A stretch of DNA of 48,135 bases from Rhodothermales bacterium (GTDB lineage Bacteria; Bacteroidota; Rhodothermia; Rhodothermales; VXPQ01), in assembly GCA_022825385.1 (NCBI GenBank), contig JAJDWX010000016.1:1-48135 (forward strand), written 5' to 3'. The notes beneath the pieces are model-generated. The model was not told the origin of the DNA. It saw nothing but the letters and a program-made list of their open reading frames with translations, and did not search any database. Both the position numbers and the translations under genes were made by a program. This document shows, one piece after another, positions 7,689 to 16,682 of the stretch (position 1 is its first letter; every line of letters starts with the position of its first letter).

Positions 7689-8523
7689 ACGCTCCGGCGA
7701 CGAATTTCTTGCGGACGTGCGCGCCGCGCAGGACCGGCCCGAACCTTTCCATATCTGGTGGCTGGGGCAGAGCGGTTTTTTGCTGCAATGGCGTACCGCG
7801 CGCCTGCTGTTCGATCCGTATCTGTCGGACGCGCTGACCCGTAAATACGCCGGCACGGCCAAACCCCACGTACGGCTCACGGAGCGCGTCGTCGCCCCGG
7901 AACGCCTCGGCGACATCGATGTAGCGACCTCCACGCACAACCATACGGACCATCTGGACGCCGAGACCCTGCGGCCGTTGATGCAGGCGAACGAGGGGCT
8001 GCAACTGGTTGTCCCGGAAGCGAACCGGGATTTCGTGGCGAAGCGTTTGCAGTGCGATCCGGCATGGCCTGTCGGCATGACGGTCGGCGCGGAACGCGTC
8101 GTCGGGCCGTTTCGGTTCGCCGCCGTGCCCGCCGCGCACGAGACCCTCGAAACGGACGAGGCCGGGCGGCACGCGCACCTCGGCTATGTGGTGCGATTCG
8201 GTCCGTGGACGGCGTATCACAGCGGTGATACGATCCGGTACGAAGGCATGGCCGAGCTCTTGCGCCCGTTCGGGATCGACGTATGCATGTTGCCCGTGAA
8301 CGGGCGGGACCCGGCGCGCGGCGTACCCGGCAACCTGACCGGCGAGGAAGCGGCCCGCCTGGCCCGCGATATCGGCGCGCGCGCGGCGATTCCTTGCCAC
8401 TACGAGATGTTCGCATTCAATACGGCTTCGCCCGAACCGTTTTTCGAAGAGGCGGCGCGCCTGGGCGTTCGCGCGGTTCGGCTCGTCGCCGGCGGGCGAT
8501 GGAGCTGCGACTTGCCGTCGTAA
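7675..8523 (+). CDS. UlaG-like metallo-beta-lactamase-fold hydrolase
   Basis: This 282-residue cytoplasmic protein has the MBL metal-binding motif HNHTDHLD (His88, His90, Asp92, His93), a downstream AAHET histidine, YHSGDT for the bridging aspartate, and a terminal CHYEMF histidine. The WWLGQSGFLLQ start matches the UlaG/RomA-like branch that includes L-ascorbate-6-phosphate lactonase. The substrate is not determinable here: UlaG-like enzymes act on lactones, phosphodiesters and N-acyl phospholipids. The ATG at 7675 lies in the 31-bp repeat. It converges with the MetE-like gene across 12 bases. Confidence 0.88.
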   Translation: MIQPERSGDEFLADVRAAQDRPEPFHIWWLGQSGFLLQWRTARLLFDPYLSDALTRKYAGTAKPHVRLTERVVAPERLGDIDVATSTHNHTDHLDAETLRPLMQANEGLQLVVPEANRDFVAKRLQCDPAWPVGMTVGAERVVGPFRFAAVPAAHETLETDEAGRHAHLGYVVRFGPWTAYHSGDTIRYEGMAELLRPFGIDVCMLPVNGRDPARGVPGNLTGEEAARLARDIGARAAIPCHYEMFAFNTASPEPFFEEAARLGVRAVRLVAGGRWSCDLPS

Positions 8524-8535
8524 CGCACCGTTGCC

Positions 8536-9552
8536 TTACGCCAGTTCCGCCCGCGCGATGCGCGCGCCTTCCGTCATGGCGCGCAGTTTGGCGCGGGCCG
8601 CCCAGCGGGCCGTCTGGCTGAATCCGCAGTCCGGCGTAACGGAAAGGCGTTCGGGCGGCACGTACGCCAGGAGCGCCCGGATGCGCTGCGCCACCAGGTC
8701 CGGCGATTCCACGAAGTAGTTTTTCACGTCCACAAGGCCCGCCGCCACGTCTTTCCCCGCTTCCGCAAGGCGCGCCGTCAGTTCGATTTCGGCCAGTTCG
8801 CGGTTGGCGAATTCCATGGCGAATTCGTCCGCGCGCGTATCCAGAATATGCGGAAAGAGCGGCGCATAGGTGCGGTGCGCCACAGGCCGTCCCGTGAAAT
8901 TCCCGAAGCACAGGTGAATGCTTATGCGGGCGTCGACGCCGTCCACGGTGCGGTTGAAGAGTTTGACGAATTCCGAGGGGGCGTCCGGGTGGACTGCGTA
9001 CGAAGGCTCGTCCAGTTGAATGAAATCCGCGCCTTCCCGGACCAGTTGTTGCAGCTCGGTCCGAATAAGGTCGGAAAAGGCATGGGCTACTTCCATGCGG
9101 TCCCGGTAGTGTTTTCCGGGTGTTTTGATGCGTCCGGCCAGCGTGTACGGGCCGGGACAGGGCACCTTTATCCGCCGTTGCGCGCGTTTTCGGGCATACC
9201 GGTATTCGGCGACGAGGCCGAGGCCCTCCGGCGCAGCGATTGGCTCCAGCGCTTCGTATCGTTCCCGCTGATCGTGTCCCGCCGGGCCAATGCGCCGGGG
9301 ACTGGGTTCCATATTGCCAAGCCCCGTCAGCCGTCCGTAGAAACCGGCGGTGAAGAACCCGATCCGCCGCATTTCTCCATCGGAGATTACGTCTACGCCC
9401 GCGTCTTCCTGGTCCCGGATGGCCAGGTCCACGGCGTCGTTCAGCGTTTCTTCGATATCCCGGATGCCGTATTCGTTCCGTTTCATGGCCTCTATGCTGG
9501 TGAAAAACCAGGACGGCCAGGCGTAACTGCCGATAACGCTTGTTTCGATCAT
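8536..9552 (-). CDS. MetE C-terminal-like protein (methionine synthase II family)
   Basis: The 338-residue protein corresponds to the C-terminal zinc-binding catalytic domain of cobalamin-independent methionine synthase, without the N-terminal half of full MetE (about 750 residues). Family features: VIGSYAWP at the start, DGEMRR, the QLDEPSY substrate-site segment, and the zinc-ligand segments IHLCFGN (His, Cys) and TPDCGFSQ (Cys). Stand-alone proteins of this type transfer methyl groups from varied donors (for example methylcobamide or other methyl carriers) to thiols such as homocysteine, so the methyl donor is uncertain. It is a single gene, convergent with the UlaG-like hydrolase and upstream-spaced 60 bases from the FKBP gene. 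Confidence 0.9.
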   Translation of the reverse strand: MIETSVIGSYAWPSWFFTSIEAMKRNEYGIRDIEETLNDAVDLAIRDQEDAGVDVISDGEMRRIGFFTAGFYGRLTGLGNMEPSPRRIGPAGHDQRERYEALEPIAAPEGLGLVAEYRYARKRAQRRIKVPCPGPYTLAGRIKTPGKHYRDRMEVAHAFSDLIRTELQQLVREGADFIQLDEPSYAVHPDAPSEFVKLFNRTVDGVDARISIHLCFGNFTGRPVAHRTYAPLFPHILDTRADEFAMEFANRELAEIELTARLAEAGKDVAAGLVDVKNYFVESPDLVAQRIRALLAYVPPERLSVTPDCGFSQTARWAARAKLRAMTEGARIARAELA

Positions 9553-9612
9553 GCGGGAAGATGGCGGGTGAATGCGTTGGCGGGCAAGAGGGAATGCAAT
9601 GAGTCCTTGCGG

Positions 9613-10140
9613 TTATTCGTCGTCGTCATCGTCGTCGCTATCGTCATCGTCGTCGCTATCGTCGCCCTCGTTTTCCGTATCCAGGAGTTCGATTTCGTAG
9701 ATGAGCGTAGCGTTCGGGGGAATGCCTGCTTGCTGGAATCCCGCTTCGCCATAGGCGAGTTCCGGGGGAATGACCAATTGGCGTTCGCCCCCTTCGCGCA
9801 TGCCCGGAATCCCCTCGACCCAGCCGTCGATCACGGCGTCCGAAGCCAGGCTTATGGTCAGCGGCTCGCCCAGGGCGTACGAACTCCCCACGAGGTTTTC
9901 GTTTTCGAGCCATCCGGCGTAATGGACCGTAACGCGATCCGTGGAGTCGGCCTGCTCGCCGTCGCCGACCGCGAAGTCGTAATACTTCAGGCCGCTGTCG
10001 GTCGTTGCGTAGGCGTTGTCGGCGACCTCGCGGGGCACCAGAATGTTGACCGGGGGAGGCGGTTCGTTCACGTCGCAGCCGCTTGCGCCGCCCGCAAGCA
10101 CGGCAAGCAGGAGCATTCGCCTTACATATCTATGCAGCAT
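9613..10140 (-). CDS. FKBP-type peptidyl-prolyl isomerase lipoprotein with poly-Asp tail
   Basis: This is an envelope-anchored prolyl cis-trans isomerase, likely a periplasmic or surface folding helper. The 175-residue protein opens with a lipoprotein signal (LAGGASGC, Cys22). A second Met at residue 9 is an alternative start. The FKBP domain covers about residues 50-155 (SGLKYYDF, VTVHYAGW, VIDGWVEGIPGMREGGER, PPELAYGE, LIYEIELLD). After the domain comes an 18-residue tail almost wholly Asp/Ser/Glu, encoded by a run of GAC/GAT codons visible as a tcg/tca-rich repeat at about 9615-9665. Such tails can bind calcium or vary by slippage. That is inference. Confidence 0.92.
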   Translation of the reverse strand: MLHRYVRRMLLLAVLAGGASGCDVNEPPPPVNILVPREVADNAYATTDSGLKYYDFAVGDGEQADSTDRVTVHYAGWLENENLVGSSYALGEPLTISLASDAVIDGWVEGIPGMREGGERQLVIPPELAYGEAGFQQAGIPPNATLIYEIELLDTENEGDDSDDDDDSDDDDDDE

Positions 10141-10209
10141 TGAATTCGGGGGAACGAAGCGCGCGGGCTGCGGAATGCGGAACGGATTGCGCAGGGATGC
10201 GAGACCGAA

Positions 10210-10305
10210 GCCGCCGCCGGGGTTTTTCCAGAGCGTAATTAGCGTATAACCAATATAATACGAAGGGGTCGGGGCCTTGATCCCTTTGCGGAACAGAGGG
10301 GATGC
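10210..10305. promoter_or_regulatory. Divergent spacer with A/T-rich patch and dyad before GH32
   Basis: Between the FKBP start (10140) and GH32 lies an A/T-rich patch (about 10236-10262, attagcgtataaccaat) unlike the surrounding GC-rich DNA. It is followed by an imperfect dyad near 10278-10303 (atcccttt facing agaggggat). This is where promoters and an operator for the fructan locus would be expected. No consensus was matched base by base. Confidence 0.35.
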
Positions 10306-10373
10306 AGGGTCGCTTTTCGCATTTCTTCAAATATCCGCGTATGTTTCATGCGCCGCAAACCTCCTTTTTGACC

Positions 10374-11948
10374 ATGCCACACTACATCATGCGTTTCGCG
10401 TCCCTGCGTTTGCGCGCCGCCGCGTGGACGGCGCCGGTCCTTCTTGCCCTCGCTTTCCTGTCCGCCGCGCCCGCCGCCGCGCAACCCGAGCCGTCCTACG
10501 CGGAGCGGTACCGTCCGCAATACCACTTTACCCCCGCCGTCAACTGGATGAACGACCCGAACGGACTGGTCTGGTTCGACGGCGAGTATCACTTGTTCTA
10601 TCAGTACAATCCGTTCGGGACGCGCTGGGGGCATATGAGCTGGGGCCACGCCGTAAGCCCCGATATGCTCCGCTGGGAGCATTTGCCCGTCGCCATTCCC
10701 GAAACGGACAGCGTCATGGCGTTTTCCGGCAGCGCCGTGGTGGACTGGAACAATACGAGCGGGTTCGGCGCAGAGGACAATCCGCCGCTTGTCGCCATTT
10801 ACACGGGACATTACCGGGAGCGGCGGCTGCAAGCGCAATACATTGCCTGGAGCGTCGACCGGGGCCGCACCTGGACTCCGTACGAGGGCAATCCGGTCCT
10901 GGACGAAGGCATGGCGGATTTTCGGGACCCCAAAGTGTTCTGGTACGCGCCCGAGGAGAAATGGGTCATGGTCGTGGCGTTGTCCGTGGACCGGAAAGTA
11001 CACCTGTATTCCTCGAAAGACCTGAAATCCTGGACCTTTCTGAGCGCGTTCGGCCCGGCGGGCAACGTGACCGGCATTTGGGAATGTCCCGACCTCTTCG
11101 AACTGCCTGTCGAGAATCGGCCTGGCGAGACGCGCTGGGTGCTGGACGTGGACAATGGCGGGGCCGCCGTGGCGGGCGGGTCCGGCGGCCAGTATTTCGT
11201 GGGCCATTTCGACGGGACCGCCTTCAAGGCCGAGCACGAGGATACCCGCTGGGTGGATTACGGGAAGGATTTCTACGCCGCCATTTCCTGGTCCGACGTG
11301 CCGCCCGAAGACGGTCGCCGCCTGTGGGTGGGCTGGCTGAACAATTGGACGTACGCGGGCGATATTCCCACGGACCCCTGGCGCAGCGCGCAGAGTTTGC
11401 CGCGTTCGTTGTCGTTGCGCGCCGACGCGCTGGGCGACATACGGCTCGTGCAGCGGCCTGTGGATGAATTGCAAACGCTGCGCGAAACGCACCGCCGCCT
11501 TGGCTCGCGCCCCATTGCGGAAGGAGAACAGGACCTCACCGCCGAAGGGATCTCTGGCGCAGCGATGGAGCTTGTGGTCGAACTGGAGATTGGCGACGCC
11601 TTGGAAGTCGGCCTGAAAGTGCGGCAGGGCGAGGGGGAGGAAACCGTCATCGGATACGACGCGCTCCGCAAGAAGGCGTTCGTAAACCGCTACGGGTCGG
11701 GCGAAAAGGATTTTCATCCGGCGTTCGCGGACCTTTTCGAGGCCTCGCTGGACGCGGCGGACGGGCGCGTGAAATTGCACGTGTTCGTGGACTGGTCGTC
11801 CGTGGAGGTGTTTGCGGACGATGGCGCGGTCGCGTTCAGCAGCCAGATATTCCCTTCGCCGGATAGCGACGGGGTCAGCGTCTATGCGAAAGGCGGCGCC
11901 GCCCGCCTCGCCTCGCTCGACATGTGGACGCTGGCGTCCGTCTGGTAG
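10374..11948 (+). CDS. Glycoside hydrolase family 32 (fructan hydrolase: levanase/inulinase/invertase)
   Basis: GH32 enzymes hydrolyse beta-fructosidic bonds in sucrose, inulin or levan with retention. Seen: the nucleophile motif WMNDPNG (Asp61 counted from 10374), the transition-state motif FRDPK (Asp185) and the acid/base motif WECPDLF (Glu237). A C-terminal beta-sandwich ends with the typical DWSSVEVFADDG. A Sec signal peptide ends near APAAAQ, so the enzyme is exported. Starts at 10374 (MPHYIMRF) and 10389 (MRFASLRL) both keep the signal. The open frame back to 10302 does not. The preference among fructans cannot be read. It heads the MFS, SusC, SusD run. Confidence 0.93.
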   Translation: MPHYIMRFASLRLRAAAWTAPVLLALAFLSAAPAAAQPEPSYAERYRPQYHFTPAVNWMNDPNGLVWFDGEYHLFYQYNPFGTRWGHMSWGHAVSPDMLRWEHLPVAIPETDSVMAFSGSAVVDWNNTSGFGAEDNPPLVAIYTGHYRERRLQAQYIAWSVDRGRTWTPYEGNPVLDEGMADFRDPKVFWYAPEEKWVMVVALSVDRKVHLYSSKDLKSWTFLSAFGPAGNVTGIWECPDLFELPVENRPGETRWVLDVDNGGAAVAGGSGGQYFVGHFDGTAFKAEHEDTRWVDYGKDFYAAISWSDVPPEDGRRLWVGWLNNWTYAGDIPTDPWRSAQSLPRSLSLRADALGDIRLVQRPVDELQTLRETHRRLGSRPIAEGEQDLTAEGISGAAMELVVELEIGDALEVGLKVRQGEGEETVIGYDALRKKAFVNRYGSGEKDFHPAFADLFEASLDAADGRVKLHVFVDWSSVEVFADDGAVAFSSQIFPSPDSDGVSVYAKGGAARLASLDMWTLASVW

Positions 11949-12044
11949 CCGCCCCTTTTTCCGGTAGCGAGGGGTTTTCCCCGATACGCCCGCCTCGTTT
12001 TTCCCTACGCAAATTTATCACGACATTAAAGAGTACTTCGCGCC

Positions 12045-13460
12045 ATGCAGGATCGCCGCACCGTTTTCTTCAGCACCGTCGTCGCTGCCCTTGGCGGCCT
12101 TCTTTTCGGCTTCGATACGGCCGTGATCTCCGGCACGACCGAAGCCCTCGAATCGGTGTTCGCGCTCGACGAGTTCTGGCTGGGCTTCACGGTGGCCTCC
12201 GCGCTCATCGGCACCATCGTCGGCGCGTTCGGCGCGGGCATTCCCGCCGACCGCTACGGGCGGAACCGCGTCCTGATTGCGCTGGCCGTTTTTTACTTCG
12301 TTTCCGCCTTGGGGAGCGCCATGGCCGAGCATTGGGTTGCGTTCTTGCTGTACCGTTTCCTGGGCGGGATCGCCGTAGGCGGTTCGTCCGTCGTGGCGCC
12401 CATGTACATTGCGGAAATCGCCCCGGCCCGGTTGCGCGGGCGGCTTGTGGCTGTGAGCCAGCTCAATGTCGTTACAGGCATTCTGCTCGCCTTTTTCTCC
12501 AATTACGTAGTGGCCCAGATTATTGCGGACGGAACCGCCTGGCGGTGGATGTTCGCCGTGGAGGCGGTCCCGGCCGCCCTGTTCTTCGCCTTGCTCTTTT
12601 TCATCCCGCAAAGCCCGCGCTGGCTGGTGAAGCGGGGGCGTTCCGAGGAGGCCCGCGCCGTCCTTGGTCGCCTCGGAGAGGTCGAGATAGACCGCGAACT
12701 GCAAGAAATCGTGGTTTCGCTGAAGACGGAAGCCGGGCAGGCGGGCAACAAACTCTTCCAGAAGCGCTATTCCCGCCCGATTTTGCTGGCGTGGGCGCTT
12801 GCCATGTTCAATCAGCTTTCCGGCATCAACGCGTTGATGTACTACGCGCCGCGCATTTTCGGCATGGCGGGCGCCGGGGCCGACGACGCGCTCCTGCAAT
12901 CGGTGGCGGTGGGCGGCACGAACCTGCTTTTCACGATTTCGGCGTTCTTTATTATCGACCGGTTCGGACGCCGTCCCCTGATGATCGTTGGTTCCGCAGG
13001 CACGGCGGCTTGCCTTGCGCTGGTAGCCTGGGCCTTTTTCGTCGGCGGCGACGGCATGGGAACGCCCATCCTGATCGGCCTGCTCGGATTTATCGCCTTC
13101 TTCGCCCTGTCCCAGGGCGCGGTGATCTGGGTGTTTCTTTCGGAGATTTTCCCGAACCGGGTGCGGTCCAAGGGGCAATCGCTTGGTTCGTTCACACACT
13201 GGTTCATGGCCGCCGCCGTTTCCTGGACGTTTCCCGTGGTGGCCGAGGCCTCCGGCGGCTTCGCCTTCGCGTTTTTCAGCGCCATGATGGTCCTTCAGTT
13301 GTTCTTCGCCGTGAAGGTCATGCCGGAGACGAAAGGCCTTTCTCTGGAGGAACTGGAGGTGAAACTGGGCGTCGGCACGGCGGAACTGGAAGCGCTCGAA
13401 GAGCGGCTTCATGCGGACTCCCAGCGAACAATGGATGAAGAAAAAGCGAAAAAATTGTGA
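12045..13460 (+). CDS. MFS sugar porter (sugar:H+ symporter)
   Basis: This 471-residue inner-membrane permease has twelve predicted helices in two halves and the sugar-porter signatures GFDTAVISG, DRYGRN, RFLGGIAVGGSS, PQSPRWL, QLSGINALMYY, DRFGRRP and PETKG. Members import hexoses or pentoses with protons. Its place between GH32 and SusC/D suggests fructose or glucose uptake after fructan breakdown, which is an inference. The short tail after PETKG is highly charged. The 96-base gap from GH32 could hold a promoter or an mRNA processing site. Confidence 0.94.
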   Translation: MQDRRTVFFSTVVAALGGLLFGFDTAVISGTTEALESVFALDEFWLGFTVASALIGTIVGAFGAGIPADRYGRNRVLIALAVFYFVSALGSAMAEHWVAFLLYRFLGGIAVGGSSVVAPMYIAEIAPARLRGRLVAVSQLNVVTGILLAFFSNYVVAQIIADGTAWRWMFAVEAVPAALFFALLFFIPQSPRWLVKRGRSEEARAVLGRLGEVEIDRELQEIVVSLKTEAGQAGNKLFQKRYSRPILLAWALAMFNQLSGINALMYYAPRIFGMAGAGADDALLQSVAVGGTNLLFTISAFFIIDRFGRRPLMIVGSAGTAACLALVAWAFFVGGDGMGTPILIGLLGFIAFFALSQGAVIWVFLSEIFPNRVRSKGQSLGSFTHWFMAAAVSWTFPVVAEASGGFAFAFFSAMMVLQLFFAVKVMPETKGLSLEELEVKLGVGTAELEALEERLHADSQRTMDEEKAKKL

Positions 13461-13586
13461 ATTGCGAAGAAGTATCGAAAAAATAACGAAAAAACAGAAA
13501 AAAATTGGGGGGTGGGTAAACAAATCCATGCGTATATTAGTTGGGATATGCACCCTGTTTTTCTCTCAAACGGTTCGCGTAGAAAC
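13461..13586 (+). promoter_or_regulatory. A-rich leader before the SusC gene
   Basis: The 126 bases between the porter stop and the SusC ATG are strikingly A-rich on the plus strand (several gaaaaaa/aaaaaac runs at about 13465-13506) in a GC-rich neighbourhood, then a G run (13507-13516) and tatatta at about 13533. This is a likely promoter and leader for susCD. The exact -33/-7 elements are not assigned. Confidence 0.4.
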
Positions 13587-16500
13587 ATGCTCAGGAAACT
13601 ACCGCTCCCGATTTTGCTGGCGCTCCTTGGAGCGAACATCGCTTTTTCGCAGGTCACCGTCTCTGGCTTCGTTACGGAAGCGGGGACGGACATCGCCCTG
13701 CCGGGCGTAAACATCGTGATCGAAGGAACCACGACGGGCACCACATCGGGGCTCGACGGCTCGTACAGCCTTGAAGCCGCTTCGGGCGACGTGCTGGTAT
13801 TCTCCTTCGTCGGCTATTTGTCCCAATCCATTCCGGTCGGCGACGCCACAACCATCGATGTGGAATTGCAACTGGACGAAATCCTGCTGGAGGAAATCGT
13901 CGTGGTGGGCTACGGCACGCAGAGCAAGGAGGACGTAACGGGGTCGGTGGCTACCATCGACGTGACGAACGCCCGCAAGGGACTGGTTACGTCCCCCGAC
14001 CAGCTTATTCGCGGTCGCGTGGCGGGCGTGAACGTTACGCAGAACAACGGCGAGCCGGGCGCGGGATTCAATATTCGCATTCGCGGCGGCACGTCGATCA
14101 GCGCGTCGAACGAACCGCTGTACGTGATCGACGGGGTGCCCATCGACAATAGCGCCATTACGCCGGGCGGCGTGGGCGTGGGCGGCGCGGCGGCGCCGGG
14201 ACGTAACCCGCTGGGCATGCTCAATCCCGGCGATATCGAAAACATCACCGTCCTGAAGGACGCCTCGGCCACGGCGATTTACGGTTCGCGGGGCGCGAAC
14301 GGGGTGGTGCTGATCACGACGAAGGGCGGTTCTTCCGAACGGCTTTCCGTGAACTACGAAGGGTACGTTTCCGCTTCCCGGTCCGCCCGCGCGCTGGACC
14401 TGCTTTCGGGCGCCGAGTACCGCTCTTTCGTAGAGTCGCAGGTCAGCGCCGGCGTACTTGGCCAGAACAACCTGGACGCCCTGGGCAATAGCGACACCAA
14501 TTGGGAGGACGAGGTTACGCAGACAGGCATCTCGCATTCGCACAACCTGTCTTTCGCAGGCGGGGCGAGCAATACGAATTACCGCGCTTCGTTCAATTAC
14601 CTGAATCAGGAGGGCGCCGTGATCAGTTCCGGGCTGGAGCGCTTGACGGCCCGCCTCAATGCCGACACGGGCATTCTCAACGACCGCGTTCGCCTTGGCA
14701 TCAACCTCACGAGTTCGTTCAATCAGGACGATTTCGTGCAGTACAACGAAACCGGCGGGTTCGAGGGGGCGCTGTTCACGAACGTATTCGCGTACAACCC
14801 CACGTTTCCGATTACCAACTCGGACGGATCCTGGTACGAAACCGGCGCCGGCCGGCAGTCCGTGCGCAACCCGGTCGCGCTGGCCAATCAGGTGGAAGAT
14901 TTCTCGAAGATGACCCGTTCGCTGGGCAACCTGTCGGCGGATATCGACCTGATCGAGGGCCTTACGCTGCGCATGAATTACGGCGCGGACCGTTCGCAGG
15001 CCACGCGCCGCACCTTCTTGCCGAGGAGCAGCCCGGTCGGGGCCGAGTTCGGCGGACGCGCCATTCAGGCGAACCGCGAGCGCACTTCGCAAACGTTCCA
15101 GAGTTATCTCACCTACAACGATATCCTCGCCGACGACCATACCGTGGATATCCTTGCGGGGTACGAGTACAACGAATTTCTGTTCGAGGAATTCCGCGCG
15201 GAAACGCGGGATTACGTAACCGACGCCCTGAGTTACAACTCGCTGGAGGCGGGCGCCGAACTGATTCCGCCGACGTCCCAGAAGGAAACCAGCCGCCTGA
15301 TCTCCTTCTTCGGTCGCGTCAACTACAATTATCGTCAGCGCTATTACCTTACCGGCGTGTTGCGACGCGACGGTTCTTCCCGGTTCGGCGACGGCAACAA
15401 GTGGGCCATGTTCCCCGCTGTTTCGGGCGCCTGGCGCATCAGCGAGGAATCCTTCCTGGCGGGCAACGACCTGTTCGACGATTTGCGGCTCAAGGCCGGT
15501 TGGGGCGTCGTGGGAAGCCAGGAAATCGCCAATTACCTGTCGCTTGCGCAGTTGGGCGCGGATCCGGGCAATCGGGCCGTGCTCGGCGGGGTGCCCATTA
15601 CGGGCGTCGCGCCCATCAACTTCGCCAATCCGGACTTGCAATGGGAAGAAACTTCTTCCATCAACGTGGGCCTGGATTATAGCCTGATGTCGGGCAAGTT
15701 CTCGGGTTCGATCGAGTACTATGTCAAGAACACCGACAAGTTGTTGCTGGAAATTCCCGTGCCGCAACCCGCGCCGGTGCCCACCCGCATCGAAAATGTG
15801 GGCGAGACGCAGAATCAGGGCATCGAGTTTTCGCTGGATTACGCCGCCATTCAGGGCAACGACCTGAACGTAACGTTCGGCGGCGTATTCAACGCCAACC
15901 AGAACGAAGTCGTAAGCCTCGGCAGTCGGGACCAGATCATCACGGGCGCGATTAGCGGGCGCGGACAATCCGACGCCTTCGCGCAGTTGATCCTTCCCGG
16001 CGAGCCGCTTGGCACGTTTTACGGCCCGGTATTCACCGGCGTCGAGAACGGCGTACAGCAATTTCAGGACATCGACGGAGACGGCATGGTCGAGCCGACC
16101 GGCGACGACCGCATGATCCTCGGCAACGCGCAGCCCGATTTCACGTACGGCTTCCGCGCCAACGTGGATTGGAAATCCTGGGACTTCAGCCTCTTCGTCC
16201 GGGGCGTTCAGGGCGTAGACATCTTCAACAACACAAGGCTGGTCTACGAAACGAAGAGCGCGGTGACGCAGGGACAAAACTTCCTTGCGGCGGCGCTCGA
16301 CGCGCCCGACGGCACCACCGAAGCCGCCAAGTATTCCTCGCGCTGGATCGAGGACGGTTCGTTCATTCGCCTCGACAACGTGACGATAGGCTACACGATC
16401 AACCCGTCGCAGGTCCTGAGCCAGTTGACCAGCGCCCGGATTTATTTCTCGGCGAACAACCTGCTGACCATCACCGAGTACGAGGGGTACGATCCAGAGG

Positions 16501-16595
16501 TGAATACGAATGCCGGACTGGCCACCATCGGCATCGATTACACGAACTACCCGCGCTCCCGCACCTTTACCCTGGGCGTCGCCCTCGGATTCTAA
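13587..16595 (+). CDS. SusC-like TonB-dependent outer-membrane transporter
   Basis: This is an outer-membrane beta-barrel that imports oligosaccharides using TonB energy, capped by a SusD lipoprotein. From the ATG at 13587 it is 1002 residues: signal peptide (MLRKLPLPILLALLGANIAFSQ), an N-terminal CarboxypepD_reg-like domain (VTVSGFVTEAG, GVNIVIEGT, FSFVGY), a plug domain ([38 protein letters not shown]) and a long barrel ending in the aromatic TFTLGVALGF typical for barrel insertion. A GTG at 13512 extends the frame but puts 25 residues before the signal peptide, so it was rejected. It pairs with SusD 87 bases downstream. Fructan-derived oligosaccharides are the probable cargo, judged from the adjacent GH32. 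Confidence 0.95.
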   Translation: MLRKLPLPILLALLGANIAFSQVTVSGFVTEAGTDIALPGVNIVIEGTTTGTTSGLDGSYSLEAASGDVLVFSFVGYLSQSIPVGDATTIDVELQLDEILLEEIVVVGYGTQSKEDVTGSVATIDVTNARKGLVTSPDQLIRGRVAGVNVTQNNGEPGAGFNIRIRGGTSISASNEPLYVIDGVPIDNSAITPGGVGVGGAAAPGRNPLGMLNPGDIENITVLKDASATAIYGSRGANGVVLITTKGGSSERLSVNYEGYVSASRSARALDLLSGAEYRSFVESQVSAGVLGQNNLDALGNSDTNWEDEVTQTGISHSHNLSFAGGASNTNYRASFNYLNQEGAVISSGLERLTARLNADTGILNDRVRLGINLTSSFNQDDFVQYNETGGFEGALFTNVFAYNPTFPITNSDGSWYETGAGRQSVRNPVALANQVEDFSKMTRSLGNLSADIDLIEGLTLRMNYGADRSQATRRTFLPRSSPVGAEFGGRAIQANRERTSQTFQSYLTYNDILADDHTVDILAGYEYNEFLFEEFRAETRDYVTDALSYNSLEAGAELIPPTSQKETSRLISFFGRVNYNYRQRYYLTGVLRRDGSSRFGDGNKWAMFPAVSGAWRISEESFLAGNDLFDDLRLKAGWGVVGSQEIANYLSLAQLGADPGNRAVLGGVPITGVAPINFANPDLQWEETSSINVGLDYSLMSGKFSGSIEYYVKNTDKLLLEIPVPQPAPVPTRIENVGETQNQGIEFSLDYAAIQGNDLNVTFGGVFNANQNEVVSLGSRDQIITGAISGRGQSDAFAQLILPGEPLGTFYGPVFTGVENGVQQFQDIDGDGMVEPTGDDRMILGNAQPDFTYGFRANVDWKSWDFSLFVRGVQGVDIFNNTRLVYETKSAVTQGQNFLAAALDAPDGTTEAAKYSSRWIEDGSFIRLDNVTIGYTINPSQVLSQLTSARIYFSANNLLTITEYEGYDPEVNTNAGLATIGIDYTNYPRSRTFTLGVALGF

Positions 16596-16682
16596 ACAGG
16601 TTTTCGAGCGTAACGGAGACGGCAATCCCGCCTGATCGCATCCACACCCCATTTTTTTATCTCGCATAGCCACCGAATACCG

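Noticed and set aside
13512-13586. Longer SusC start at GTG 13512
   Set aside because: It places 25 residues ahead of a normal signal peptide. The ATG at 13587 starts the signal directly.
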